From Limonium bicolor (lineage: Eukaryota > Streptophyta > Magnoliopsida > Caryophyllales > Plumbaginaceae), in the NCBI GenBank assembly GCA_023374045.1, contig CM041778.1, positions 91,198,978 through 91,262,977 on the forward strand: DNA of 64,000 nt, given 5' to 3'. A program made the translations under genes and the position numbers. The notes under the pieces were generated by a model, which saw only the letters and a list, made by a program, of their open reading frames with translations, had not been told where the DNA came from and did no database searches. This document shows, in pieces, positions 32,890-45,616 of the stretch (its first letter is position 1; the number at the start of each line of letters is the position of its first letter).

Positions 32890-35800
32890 CTATTTCTTGA
32901 AACACTTGATGATGAACAAACACATCTGCTCTCTTACTAATTGCAGATCTTTGACCGAGTAAGTTTTGCCCGAGTTCTTGAAATGTTCTCGAACCTGTAG
33001 AGAACAAGATAAACAAATATGTATGTAAAGACACATATTTATTTGTTTTAAACAAAAATGATAGACAGATTTATAAAATGTATATGTAATGGAAAGTATA
33101 ATATACCTCATCATCTTTTGTGAGCTTCTCTATGTTTAAGACAATTTCCAACATGTATCGCATTACATAGTAACCACAACTCTTAGAGTCCATTTGCCTT
33201 GGACACTGACAAGTATATAGAAAACAAAAACAAACAGTCAAAAATAGCAAATTACGACTAACACAATAATGATAAATAACTGTACCTCAAGATGAACAAT
33301 TGAAAGGTTGTCAAACTGTTGAAGAACCGTCTTCATATAAGCACTGTTAAGTTCAAAATTAAATCATTAATTCCGGTTCATCATATTATATAGACAAACA
33401 ATAAGTTGCATTCATTAACTAACACTTACGCTTTGAACAAGTCGTCGATTTGCAAGTCACGATACATTCGTAATGGGTCAAGCACAAGTAATTGTGATGT
33501 TGCCATGGAGAACACAAGGAGTACCCAATGGTTGCTACGATTGTAATTTTGAAAATAGTTATCATATAATAATACAATAAGTCACAAACTTAACAAAACG
33601 AATTAAATGCAAGAGGGAGAGTATTACGCACGTCTGATGGAAAGGGATCATCACGTATCTACTACTGTTTTGAACAGCCTTCGTTATACCATGCGACACA
33701 TAGTTCCTGTATCCGGCCGGGTCTCTGTTTGCAGAATCTAGCGATGTTGTTTCAGGACATAAGAATGTCAGCACATCTCCAATTTTTTTATGACGCAATC
33801 TAGCTTTCATATACCTTCAACAAAAAATAATAATAATTAAAGGTGGAATAGCAAAACCAATACATAACAAGGTAGTCCTTAAATTACAAGTTATTTTATT
33901 TAAATTTATTTTCGAATGTAAGAAACAAAAAGTAACACTTACAGGGAATATGCTTGGATGATAGATATATTCAACATATCTCTGCACAGCATCTCTTTGA
34001 TGTCCTCAAAATTTATTATTGTTCTTTGATCCGCTTCGTAATGGAAAAGCCACTCAGGTAACAACACTGACACGCTAGTCATATGCAGACTCTTTTGCAA
34101 TATCAGTTCATACAGTATCTTCTCATACTTCGCGAAATGACTGATCACAAAGGGGGGACACACAAACTTCTTTCGCTGAGCTTCAGTAGTTACCTCTGTC
34201 TGCATAGGTTCTTTCCCCTTGGATTTCTGGTTGCCCTCAGCCAACTGTGTGTTCTCTCGATCAACATCCATTGATTGGTTGATCTCTTCATCACGGTTTC
34301 CCAATCTTCTCGTTTGATCAGGGATCTACCCAATCATATATAATACAAAGAAGTTAAAACAATGTATACATTAAAGGGAAAACAATTCATAAAAGATTTA
34401 TACATACCTCATCAGTGATGACAATAAAACCGACTGGCCATGGTACAATAGCACCCTTCCCATCAAATAGTGTGACTTTGCCATCAATATCCATGGGAAG
34501 AAAAGCATTCTCAAATCCATCAATGATGGTCTGCAGGATTACTCTAGCATAGAATGGGGGAAGACGCTTGAGATTAATCAATGTAGTTGATGCTGATTGT
34601 AGCACAGTACCGTATGCAGCATCCACAGGATAACCATCAAGCGTGATTTGTAGACGACATGTTTTTTGTTCCTAAAATAAGTAAAATTACAATTTAAATG
34701 TGAATAAGGCTAGTATTTTTTACAGTCATACATTTACCATGACGAACAAGATTAATAGAGACATACTAACCTTCAGATTAGCAAACGGATACGGATCAGA
34801 AGGGGCGGTACAACTAGATGAAGAAGTCGGTCGGGTTAGATCAGTTTGTTGGTTTCGTCCCCCCAAAGCCTTAGAAACAACCTCATTCACTCTCCGATCT
34901 ACAAGTGCAGACACCTCCTGCTCCGTCAGACTTTTTGAGGTGGACTTTTCAAATACAAATTTCTGACGCACTTGTCCCCCGAAACCTCTAACCCTTCCAG
35001 GATGATCCTTTAATCCAAGAAGTTGATTCAGCGGATCATTTTGACTCGGTGGAGCAAATATATCTATCTCCCCTCGCTGGGAGGCTTCAGCCTAGTAAGA
35101 TGATCCAAAAAATAAGCAATAAGTTATAAATTGTAAAAAATAAACTTTTAAACAAAACTGTTATTATTGAACAAGTTAAACACTTACAATCTGAGCAGCC
35201 AACTCTGCTGTCTCTGGTCGCGGGTGTACTATCTTCCCATCCTTATCTACTTTTGAGTGACCCAAAACATAGAGCTGAACTCGGTTGGCTTCATACACAG
35301 TGTCGATGGGAACTTCAACGCCATCGTCATTCTTTTTTGTGAGCAAACCGGCATCTTTCCACTTGGGAATGCTACCAGTGTATCCCTTCCGGCCCATATA
35401 CTGTTGAAATCTATTTTTTGCTCGGTTTGCCCTTGCTTTTTCTTGAACCTCCTATCAATACAAATCATTAAACTATTCATTAAAACAATATATACACATA
35501 TTAAAATTTGTGTTATACAAATTTAGATTCAAACTTAAATATAGATTCATTAAAAAAATGTATACCATGAATTGCTCCGACGTGTGAAACTTCTCGAACT
35601 CTTCCCATTCTTCCTTTGTGATCATGCCATCATAAAATATCCATGGTGGCACGTCGCACGATTTCCTGATCCAGTTCGCCACCAAGAAAGATCTGAACTG
35701 CCTCGCCCGTGCACCTATAAGTGACAGAACCGTCGTCCGCGCTTCATCTGGTATTTTGTACCGTTGTTGTACTTGCTGCCACATTGATTCTTTCACTTCT

Positions 35801-36206
35801 TCCTCCTCGTGCCTCCAATATTTATTAATTGAGCAACGAGACTTCACAAGATTTCCTAACATGCTTGCGAACTCAGCTTTACAGTCTCCCCAGCTTCTGA
35901 AGTATTTATCCCAGATTAGATCAATATCTGCATCTTTCTTCAACCTCACCCCTCTGCTCGGCCCCCTACCCTTTCGTTTGTTTGACGATTTCTGCTGTTG
36001 TGGCTGCTGCTGCGGCTGCTGCTGCGGCTGCTGCTGTGGCTGCTGCTGTGCTGCTGCTGCGGCTGCTGCTGTGCTGCTGTGCTGCGCTGCTGCTGTGGCT
36101 GCTGCTGTGGCAGCTGTGATGGTTCATAGTCCATCAAACCCACACCCTCATCACAATATAAGTCTGGATCATCCATATCGATGTCCATTTTGATTCCTGC
36201 ATGCAA
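32890..36206 (-). CDS. CACTA-1 second gene: Transposase_24-type region joined to Ulp1-like peptidase
   Basis: Multi-exon gene read from GT/AG borders. Exon 1 (from 36206) starts MDIDMDDPDLYCDEGVG, then a poly-Gln tract and WDKYFRSWGDCKAEFASMLG. Then GYTGSIPKWKDAGLL (35397 on), RQKFVFEKSTSKSLTEQEVS (34971 on), LDGYPVDAAYGTVLQSASTT (34640 on) and KGKEPMQTEVTTEAQRKKF (34304 on). The C-terminal exons form a C48 (Ulp1/SENP) peptidase: NHWVLLVF with His (about 33530), LDPL with Asp, and CPRQMDSKSCGYYVMRYM with the nucleophile Cys (about 33200); stop at 32890. All three catalytic residues are present. The frame slips in the CAG tract, so the gene may be damaged. The Transposase_24 part corresponds to TnpA-like DNA-binding proteins; the peptidase could cut SUMO-type conjugates. 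Confidence 0.68.
35990..36120 (-). repeat. CAG/CAA trinucleotide tract with frame slips
   Basis: On the minus strand it is CAGCAGCAGC-rich, encoding poly-Gln at first and then, after one-base changes, poly-Ser and Ala. It is an imperfect, length-unstable microsatellite inside the coding exon of the second CACTA-1 gene. Confidence 0.82.
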
Positions 36207-36349
36207 TATAAATAGAAGATTTAGATAATTAACAAGTAAATGAAACTAAGAAATTATAAATACGGAAACAAAACTATCAATAATGGAAAAGCCATAAATA
36301 AACTATTCAATGTCATTGATGGACGAAAGAAATAATAAATAAGCTCACA

Positions 36350-38221
36350 TTAATCAATCCACATTCCTTCGTCATGGTCTGACCGCACAAAATTTGTAAT
36401 ATGGTCCAACTCTGGTAATTGAATCGAAAGGCTTGGTATTTCATCTTGCATGTCGTATTCATCCTCATCGACCACACCATCCACACCAACTATTCCTCTT
36501 TTTCCTTGAAGTACAAAGGACCATCTAGGATTAGATTGGTCAGAAATGTAATATACCTGTTTCGCCTTAGTTGCAACAACAAACGGCTCAACTGTGGGTG
36601 TTGCACCACCAAGATGAACTAGTTTCATACCATGTTTCTCCTCATGGTAACCATGTCTGTTGTCAATCCACTTGCACCGAAACACACAAGTCTCATATGC
36701 GGTGTAATCTAGAACCCAAATATCTTGTACAACACCGTAGTATGATTGTTTCAACTCCATTGGATTTAGACCCATACCTCTGACATTGTACATACTCTGG
36801 TAAGCAACCACATTGATGCCACTGTTTTGATTCATTGATTTTTGATCTTGTCATTCCGTATAAAAATTGTAGCCATTTACGTCATACCCTTCGTATGAAA
36901 CAACGTCAAATAAGACTGTGTGACCAGAAAGATTACCATACGCAGGAAAGTCATTGATTGTGCAATATAACATAGCACGTAAGTTAAAATTCTCTTTTCC
37001 AAATGAGTCATACACCATGACCCCTTCATTCCACAAGAGTTGTAGGTCATCTATCAATGGTTGTAGAAAAACATCTATTTTGTTGTCCGGTTGTTTTGGA
37101 TCAGATATCAAAAGTGACAACAAAATGTGTCTAGGTTTCATACACAACCACAGGGGAAGATTGTAGATCATCAATAATACCGGCCACGTGCTGTGTATGC
37201 TACTCAATGTACCGTAAGGGTTCATCCCATCAGTACACAAATCGAGTCTCAAGTTTCTTGGCTCGCTAGCAAACTGAGGAAATTTCATGTCAATGTTTTT
37301 CCACTGGGACGCATTTGCCGGATGTCTCAATTTACCATCATTTTTTCTGTGAGTCGAATGCCACCTTAGATTCTCCGCATCTTTTTCAACTGCAAATAGA
37401 CGCTTCAATCGTGGTATTATGGACAAATACCATAACACTTTAGCAGGGGATGCCACCTTACGACGACCAGTGCATTCATTTTGGTTTTTCCTCGCATAAC
37501 GCGATTCCCCACATTCTGGACATTTATCAGCAAATTCATTACCCTTCCAATACAAAATACAACTAGATGGACAAGTGTGGATCTTTTTGTACCCCATGCC
37601 CATTGGACACATCAACTTTTTTGCTTCATAAGTCGATGTTGGTAAAACATTATCCTTAGGTAGTATGCTCTTCATCATCTGTAAGAGAGCAGTGAAACTC
37701 ACATCACTCCAACCAAATTTCGATTTTAGATTGAAGAGTTTCAAGACTGCGCTCAATTTACTCAATTTTGTAGAATCACACCCCGAATACAACGGTGTTT
37801 TGGATGAATCCAGCAAAGTCTTATAGGTGTCTGGCATATTGTAAAACTCTTGTTCAACATCTTCCAGCATTGCAGCAATGTCATCGTAATCTGGTTCATT
37901 GTCTACCATGTCATTGTCATCGACCACAATTGTTTGATTATCTTCAACTTCCTCTTGTTCATTACACATGACATCTACCGCCCTCTGACCATGCCACCGG
38001 ACTATATCTTCATAGTCTTTTGTAAAACCACGACGAATCAAATGTTCCTTTATTTTTTCTATCCTTTGATACTTCAAATAGTTTTTGCAGTCCACGTAAG
38101 GACAAAATATGTATCCCTTATTAGCAGGAGTCAGATTATCGACCAGAACATTGCAAAATTTGTCAACTCCCTCAAGAAACTTGTTATCCAATTTTCCGCT
38201 GTACATCCATGAGTTTGCCAT
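36350..38221 (-). pseudogene. CACTA-1 TNP2-type transposase, catalytic centre deleted
   Basis: Starts MANSWMYSGKLDNKFLEGVD. Order: transposase-associated domain with CPYVDCKNYLKY (about residues 1-80), acidic linker, TNP2 N-half with CPMGMGYKKIHTCPSSC, LCTDGMNPYGTLSS (first catalytic Asp) and NDFPAYGNLSGHTV. The frame then passes directly to SYEGYDVNGYNFYTE, the start of DUF4216; the region holding HCLDIMH and DUF4218 in CACTA-2 (about 1.4 kb) is missing. After FYTE there is one TGA (36851-36853), where CACTA-2 has an Arg codon; the same frame continues to 36350 as DUF4216, ending SDHDEGMWID. Such a protein cannot cut DNA. It might still bind as an inhibitor, which is inference. Confidence 0.82.
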
Positions 38222-38890
38222 CTGATATCCTTTAAAATATTGTTTAGTGCCACATGTGAAAAACCAAGGGCAAATTGAAGAATTAATAAAGCAATAATCA
38301 CACCAGAAGAATTGTTGTGATGAAGAGTAGGATATGGACTGTTAAGTTTGTTGACTTTGCATCTTTGTCAGTCACGACGAGGATGAACAAAAGCAATAAT
38401 CACGGCAAAAGAATTGTTGTGATGAAGACTAGGATATGGACTGTTAAGTTTGTTGACTTTGTATCTTTGTCAGTCACGACGAGGATGAACGAAAGGAATA
38501 ATCACGGTAGAAGAATTGTTGTGATGAAGACTATGATATGGACTGTTAAGTTTGTTGACTTTGTATCTTTGTCAGTCACGACGAGGATGAACGAAAGGAA
38601 GTCTACTTCATTGTGGAGGGGACTAAGGCGTTCAATGGACGGGTAATTAACTATATATGTTGCATAATCATATATTACTTAAGGAAAACATTTTAAATGT
38701 ACCTTATTCGATGCGGATGATAAGCGTAATAGTTTGGTGATGAAGAAACGTGAGGAATCCAATCAGATTAACTCTGTTTAAGAAAATAGAAAGTAACAGT
38801 ACAAAAAATTGTAACTACAATTGTAGTGCAAATGTGATTGTCAAAACATAATAATGAAAGCAGCAAAAATAGAGGCGAAGTAGGGCGTTT
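38222..38890 (-). repeat. Upstream region with threefold direct repeat of about 104 bp
   Basis: GAAGAATTGTTGTGATGAAGA with the following GATATGGACTGTTAAGTTTG and GTCAGTCACGACGAGGATGA occurs three times (from about 38305, 38409 and 38513). It lies just upstream of the CACTA-1 transposase ATG on the minus strand, where a leader intron or exon is expected. The copies are nearly identical. Confidence 0.78.
38888..38890. other. TTT target duplication of CACTA-2, left copy
   Basis: TTT before CACTAGTACAAAAAA; the partner is TTT at 49555-49557. Confidence 0.75.
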
Positions 38891-38899
38891 CACTAGTAC

Positions 38900-39250
38900 A
38901 AAAAACGTCTATTTCGGCGCCCCTATTTTGGCGGTTGTAGATAAAACCTCCGAAATAGGGGCCCGAGATGTATACCTTATGTAAAGAAGGGGTCTATTTC
39001 GGCGGTTGCTAGATATGAACCGCCGAAATAGGCCCTTTTTAATAATAAAAAAAATTAAAGAGACCTATTTCGGCGGTTCCTTACACGAAACCGCCGAAAT
39101 AGGTGTTTCTATTTTTCTTTTTTTTAAATTTAATCGTCTATTTCGGCGGTTCCGAAGAACGAACCGCCGAAATAGGTCTCTTTAATTTTTTTAATAATTA
39201 AAAAGGGCCTATTGCGGCGGTTTTTTGTTAGGAACCGCCGAAATAGGACC
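38900..39250. repeat. CACTA-2 subterminal palindromes, left end
   Basis: Four to five pairs of CTATTTCGGCGGTT and AACCGCCGAAATAG. The stretch 39005-39245 is a long imperfect palindrome: AAAGGGCC with an AT-rich arm and GACCTATTTCGG on one side return in reverse on the other, with the centre near 39115. Confidence 0.85.
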
Positions 39251-39254
39251 TTTT

Positions 39255-39472
39255 AATTAACCCCCAGCCCGATTCGAAAACAATTACGCTTCATTACGGC
39301 TAATTACTAACCCTCTTCTCATCTCTCTGTTCCGCGGCGATTGCGAACCCCACCGCCACCACAGCCGTCACCCCCCCCCCCACCCTCCTCTCCTCTCGGT
39401 GTCGCGCCATCGGTGGTCGTCTTTGGTTGGCGTCGCCGCCCTCATTCCGCCACTCAACAGAGGCGAACAGAG
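39255..39472 (+). promoter_or_regulatory. CACTA-2 promoter and first leader exon
   Basis: GC-rich block after the AT-rich terminus, with TCTTCTCATCTCTCTG, a C-run and pyrimidine clusters typical of plant 5' leaders. It has no long open frame and ends GAACAGAG followed by the donor GTGAGAAA (39473). The start site itself cannot be read. Confidence 0.5.
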
Positions 39473-40616
39473 GTGAGAAACCCTAATTTGTTTCGGTTTT
39501 GTTTATAATGTTAATTTGTTGTTAAAATTGATAGATTGTTGTCACATTGTGATTGTGGATGATGATATTTATTGTGTGTGTGAAATCTTTGCAAGATTTG
39601 GTTGTTAAACTATTAAATTTATGTATGCACACAAGTGTTCGACGAAATGTCCGAGTGAATTTTTGTGCTGTTTTTGGCCCTTCTTTTAAGTGTAGTTAGG
39701 TTAGCTTATTTGGGCTAGATTTATTATGCTTATAAACGTATGAATGAGTGTTGTAATATGTGCAATAAATATAAGTATAGTGATTGCGAGTAAAAGATAT
39801 GTTGTTAATTAAGATGAGCATTAAGTATGAGTAGTTTGTTTCTTATATATTTAAAAGTATTACGTGTGTGGAGAATTAGAGAAAGTGTTATGAAATGTAT
39901 ATGTACAGTGCAATGAAAACATGATATTAAATTAGCAACGAGTAATGATTATAGATGTGTCGCGTGTAGTATGATGTCTGGTTGTGTCATAGTATAAAAT
40001 ATTATTGTGTTATTTGTGTATATGACGATAAGTGAAATACAAAGATAAAAGTTAGTTATTAGTTGTCTGTAATAGTAGGTGAAGTGAAGAATGCGTGTGT
40101 GTATGTGTTGAAAGTAGTAGCTTGTGTGAGCAAGTGAATATGAAAGTTGTAAACGCAAAGTAAAATAATCAAATTTTGTAGTGAGTTTAGAAGAAAGAAT
40201 AGTAAAGAAGAAAGAGTGTATAAAGTAATGAGTGAGCAGAATGATGATTATAGTAGATAAAAGTAGTAAAAAATGTAGAAATGATAAGTAGAAAAAGTGC
40301 TAGTAAAAAAGAGTGGAAGACCCTGAAGTAGTGTAAGAAGTTAAATGCGTAGTAAAAGTGTTAGCGTAGTAATAGACAAGTGTGTGTAGGGGGAAAATTT
40401 CGTATGTATGCGTTAAGTTGATTTCTGTGAAGTGTTAAGTGGTAAACAATTATATGTGCAGCACATGAAAGATGTAATGTAAGTGTAGAAAAAGAGTAGA
40501 ACGTTTCGTAGTGTATAATTGAATAAGAGCGTGAACAAGCAGTCATAGTAGAAAATATTGTAGTAGGTGAGGTATTAGCCGTTTTAGTAGCGGTTTGAAG
40601 TAGAGGTGTGAGAATG

Positions 40617-40618
<2 letters not shown>

Positions 40619-40682
<64 letters not shown>
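40619..40682. repeat. (TA)n microsatellite, about 31 units
   Basis: Uninterrupted TA run of about 62 bp within a leader intron of CACTA-2. The flanks 39480-40600 are purine-rich (AGTAGAAAG words) with no gene. Confidence 0.95.
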
Positions 40683-40685
<3 letters not shown>

Positions 40686-40763
40686 TTGTATAGTCGTTAT
40701 TTAATATAAAATTATTCTAATTGATCTGAATGTTGTTCAATCTTTATGCGTTGCCTCTGTAGA

Positions 40764-41008
40764 GATTGGTGTTGCTACACAAGTCTCGCACGCCCGATTG
40801 AGAAGAGGGGCTGAAAACAATTCATTTATGAACCGGTATTTTTTTTTAATTTAACTCTTCATTCTCTTCATTCTCTTCACTCACTGTAATATAATCTAAC
40901 TTATCATTTTTCTCTTTTGTGTCTCTACAGATAAATACTTAAGGAGCTTCTTTACCATTTGATGGTAGATTGAAAGCGGAGCGGAGAGCAATTCATTTTC
41001 GAACCGGT
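40764..41008 (+). ncRNA. CACTA-2 non-coding leader exons 2 and 3
   Basis: Two spliced-looking exons: CTCTGTAG, then AGATTGGTGTTGCTACACAA to GGGCTGAAAACA and GAACCG, followed by GT (about 40764-40831); and CTCTACAG, then ATAAATACTTAAGG to GAACCG, followed by GTAATA (about 40931-41008). Both end GAACCG before the donor, like the leader exons of CACTA-1. Not coding. Confidence 0.5.
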
Positions 41009-41410
41009 AATATAATCTAACTTATCATTTTTCTCTTTTGTACTTTGTATTTGATTTCCACAAATTATTGGAATTTCGTTTGATGAATAATTTGGTATAT
41101 ATTAGTTTGGTTTATGATTGAAATTTGTGTTGTTGAATAATTGGTGAATGCTTAATAATAGGCATAGTTGTGTCTTTTTTTACTTTGTATTTGATTTCCA
41201 CAAATTATTAAAATTTGGTTTGATGGATAAAGTTGGTATTAGTTTGATTTGTGATGGAAATTTGTGTTGATGAATGGTTGGTGAATGCTTAATAATAAGC
41301 ATGGGATAGGTAAAATTATGCAAAAGTCATGCCGTTTTTTTTTAAATCTCTTCGTAATTAATATTGTTTGATGTATGTGTATATGTCTAACAATATCTAA
41401 TTTTTTTATC

Positions 41411-41726
41411 AGGTCTCACTACATTCAAGTCCGTGAATCACCTCTCTTGTTTCCCGCCTTCTTCCATTACTGTTCCTCTTTCCTCCTCTGTGCACAAGTA
41501 AGTAACTAAACCTTATTTTTTGTTTAATAAATGCAATTATGTATTTAAATATAAGTGCTAGTACATAATTTAGCTTCATTCCCTATTTGTTGATGCATTT
41601 CTTTTTTAATTTATTTTTTGTTGCTCCCTTGCAGAGACATATCAGAAGTGGTATTGCTGCATCTCTCGCACAGAACCTACCTCTCAGGCACCAGTCTCCC
41701 CTGTCCATAAATCCTTAAAAAACAAG
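41411..41726 (+). ncRNA. CACTA-2 non-coding leader exons 4 and 5
   Basis: TTTATCAG, then GTCTCACTACATTC to TGCACAA and GTAAGT (about 41414-41500); and CTTGCAG, then AGACATATCAGAAGTGG to AAAAAACAA and GTACGT (about 41636-41726). Rest of 41010-42200: AT-rich intron with two direct copies of TGCTTAATAATA-like sequence (41150 and 41288). Confidence 0.42.
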
Positions 41727-42203
41727 TACGTATTTAACTCTCGATTCTTTGTTAATCTCTAAACCGGTTTGAACTTATACAGTGGAGAATTGAAAGCGTT
41801 GATTTGATGATCTGAATTTGCAATTGGTTTTCAGTTAGCTAGTAAAGAATTGATTTATTTTAATTGTTGGTTGCTGCCATTGTTGGAATGTTTGTGGTTG
41901 TGATGACTTTGGTGAGTGCTGAATAATAAGCACGGGATGTGTACAATTATGCAAAGGTCATGCCAATTTTTTGTAGAAAAAGTATTCGTAATATTGTTTT
42001 AAACACCGGTTTCTGTTTTAGAAGTGCAACAATTTCTTAAATTTAAAATGCTAGTTTATTTTGTGTTTGCAACCTTAGAGTTAGGCTAGACTAATTGACA
42101 ATCATCCCAGTCATGCTCCATTAGAAATAAACATGTGCAACTTAATACAGGCCATATTCTACAAAGGCTCTAACTCACACCTGTGATCTGTTGCACATGT
42201 AGT

Positions 42204-45200
42204 ATGGAGCGTGACTGGATGTATGGTGATAGAGGCGAACATTTTGACAAAATGCTGAAAGAGTTTTGCAAAGCTGCAGTGCAACACAAGGACAGGACAA
42301 AGGCGGAGAAAATTCCATGTCCTTGTGTTGATTGTGGTGTGGTTAGACATTATTCAAGCATCAACCTCGTACAACTCCATGTGAAGACCCGTGGTTTCAT
42401 GCCACATTATACAAAATGGATTTTTCATGGAGAACGTGTTGAAGATAATGCTTCATCTTCCTACAGTCACGATCGGTGTAACTCAAGAACCGAGCAGACA
42501 TTCGATACTACTAACGAGTCAGAACTCCCAAGCGCTTCCGGAGTCAATGTTGACAGTGAGTCGACTTATCATGATGAACAAATTGACGAGATGCTTGGTA
42601 ACGTTGAGGATAACTTTGTCGACCGGCCGGATGAGTATCAAAGGTTGTTGGACGCATCCAAAACGGCGTTGTATCCTACTTGCACTAAGTACACGAAATT
42701 GACAGCTATATTGAATTTGTTCAACCTGAAGGGAAGATATGGATTGAGTGACAAAGGTTTCACGGCATTCCTCGAGCTGATTCATGATATGCTACCGGAT
42801 GAGAACGGTCTCCCTACGACCACGTATGAGGCAAAGAAATGGGTGTGTCCAATGGGAGTAGAGTACAAAAAAATTCACGCGTGTCCAAACAACTGTGTGT
42901 TGTACAGGGGTGAATACGAACATCTGGACAATTGCCCGAAATGTTCGTTGTCCCGGTATAAGCATAAAGATGGTGAGTACTCCTCCGTTCAGAAAAAAAG
43001 CCCTCCAGCAAAACTTGTTTGGTATTTGCCGATTATACCCAGATTCAAACGGTTGTTTGCGAATCCGAAAGATGCAAAGAACTTACGATGGCATGCGGAG
43101 GTAGAAAGAGTGATGAGAAACTAAGACATCCAGCAGATGGGCCTCAGTGGAGAAACATCAATAGACGGTTCAAAGAACATTTCGGACATGAAGATAGGAA
43201 TCTGAGGCTTGGGTTATGTACTGATGGAATGAACCCGTACGGCACATTGAGTAGTCAACACAGTACATGGCCTGTTCTGCTAGTGATCTACAATTTGCCC
43301 TCATGGTTGTGTATGAAACGAAAGTACATCATGTTATCGCTCCTGATATCTGGTCCCAAGCAGCCAGGTAATAGCATTGATGTGTACCTTGCCCCTCTGA
43401 TCGACGATCTGAAGCTATTGTGGAATGAGGGGACCGTGGTATATGATGCTTATGCAAGAGAGAATTTCACGCTCAAGGCTTTGTTGTTCTGTACCGTCAA
43501 TGACTTCCCTGCGTATGGGAACTTGTCCGGTTACACGGTTAAAGGAACATTTGCATGTCCCATATGCGAGGAAGACACTTGTTCGGACCGTTTAAAACAT
43601 TGTGGGAAGAATGTTTATATGTGTCATCGACGTCTTCTCCCCGAAGATCACCCTTATCGAGTAACGAAGAGAAAGTTGTTCAATGGTCAAGCCGAAACTC
43701 GTGTGGCCCGTCTACCTCTGACTCTGAGGAAGTGTACGAAAAGGTTAAGGACATTGCAAATGTATTTGGAAACACATCAAAACCGGCGAAAAACATTTGG
43801 AAAAAGTGTTCTATCTTTTGGGAACTACCTTATTGGCGTCATCTTTCTGTGAGGCACTGCTTAGACATCATGCACATTGTGAAGAACGTTGGTGAGGCAG
43901 TGAGTGGGACTTTACTCAATATACCCGGCAAAACAAAAGACGGATTGAAAATCAGAAAGGACATGCAAACCATGGGTATACGAAAGGAGTTACACCCACA
44001 AGAGAATGGGAAACGAATCTACCTACCTCCTGCATGCTACACGCTCTCAAAGGCTGAAAAGATTAGTTTCTGCAAATGTCTGTACTCGGTAAAAGTACCG
44101 TCTGGGTACTCTTCAAACTGGAAGAACATTGTATCGATGAAGGATTTAAAACTTTTAGGCATGAAATCTCACGATTATCATGTACTGATGTTACATCTTC
44201 TTCCGGTCGCAATTCGAGGGATATTGCCATCTGATGTCAGAAATGCTTTAACTCGGTTATGTTTCTTTTTCAACGCTGTTTGCTCCAAGGCAATTGACGT
44301 AACCTCTCTAGATGATCTACAACGTGAAATTGTCACATTATGTCAACTTGAGATGTATTTCCCACCATCTTTCTTTGATATAATGGTACATCTAATTGTG
44401 CACATCGTTCGAGAGATACAGTTCTGTGGTCCGGTATACTTACGGTACATGTACCCTTTTGAACGGTACATGGGTATTCTGAAAAGTAGAATGAAGAATA
44501 GGTATCGACCAGAGGGGAGCATTGTTGAAGCAACAGTGACTGAGGAAGTCACGGAGTTTGTGACCGATTATTTGAGTGAGGCAGAGTCTATTGGTATCCC
44601 AAAACCACGACACTATGGCAGGTTTAAGGGTAAAGGTGTTATTGGTAGAAAGATCGTGCAAGTTTCGCGTCTACTTATTCATCAAGCACATTTGTTTGTC
44701 TTACAACATCTTGAGGTTGTTGAACCTTATTTGGAAACCCATATGGTTGAGTTAAGGCATCAAAATCCTTTGAAAAACCACATTTGGCTGACAAAGAACA
44801 AAACCGAGTTTTTATCCAATGGTTCAAAGATCATGTGTTGACATTAGCATCATCAGATCCAGAAGCTGTAAGCGAAGAGATCAGATGTTTGGCAATCGGA
44901 CCTGAAACTAATATTACATCTTTTGAGGGGTATGATATTAGTGGGTATACATACTACACTGCACGCCAAGATGCCAAATCGATAAACCAGAATAGTGGGG
45001 TAAAAATTGAAGCTGCTGCCACTGAGTACCACAGCGGTAACCGATCTCAACCAGTTAGTAATTGGTATTATGGTGTCATCGAGGACATCTGGGAACTAGA
45101 CTATGACATTGATTCCTTTCTGTTGTTCCGGTGCAAGTGGGTGGACAACCGACGCGGGTACCAAAATGATGGAGGGCTTACCATGGTTGATCTTTCACGG

Positions 45201-45479
45201 TTACACGGTTATAATGATGATCAATTTGTTCTGGGAAAGGATTGCGAGCAAGTGTGGTATGTTGAGGATCCGAAAGACTGCAGATGGTCTGTTGTTCTTC
45301 CAGGAAGAAGGCCGGTTGTAATCGAAAATGAAAATGAGGATAACGATGAAAATGGGACTGTAGAGGAAACATCCTTGTTTCCTACTGGATTACCGGATTC
45401 GATTGATGATACCGAAAACGATTTGCTCTACGCACGATCAGACCATGATGAGGGTGTTTGGGTAGAAAATATGAAATGA
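42204..45479 (+). pseudogene. CACTA-2 TNP2-type transposase with DUF4218 and DUF4216 (frameshifted)
   Basis: The ATG at 42204 gives MERDWMYGDRGEHFD; the preceding GTAG looks like an acceptor. Order: transposase-associated domain with CPCVDCGVVRHY, acidic linker, TNP2 with CPMGVEYKKIHACPNNC, LCTDGMNPYGTLSS (Asp), HCLDIMHIVKNVGE (second Asp), then DUF4218 (PPSFFDIMVHLIVHIVREIQ, RYMYPFERYMGILKSRMKNR) and DUF4216 (GVIEDIWELDYDIDSFLLF, SDHDEGVWVENMK). It would bind and cut the element ends. Frameshifts near 43100, 43700 and 44795 break it; each is small, and the sequence on both sides is well preserved. CACTA-1 encodes the same order on the minus strand. Confidence 0.87.
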
Positions 45480-45616
45480 TTTATGTTTTTGTACGTGTCA
45501 GGTAATGTTGTTAGTAGAATGTAGACTGTAATATCATCTTAACTGTTATTGTTATGCATCATAGTATTTATGTTATGAGTTTAACTGATGAAAATGCTTT
45601 ATGATTTTTTTTTCAG

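Noticed and set aside
35756..36193. Plus-strand frame rich in Cys and Ala
   Set aside because: Antisense translation of the CAG tract in the CACTA-1 second gene.
39300..39472. GC-rich block as a separate host gene
   Set aside because: Sits inside CACTA-2 right after its terminus, has no frame, and has a counterpart in CACTA-1; it is the element's promoter and first exon.
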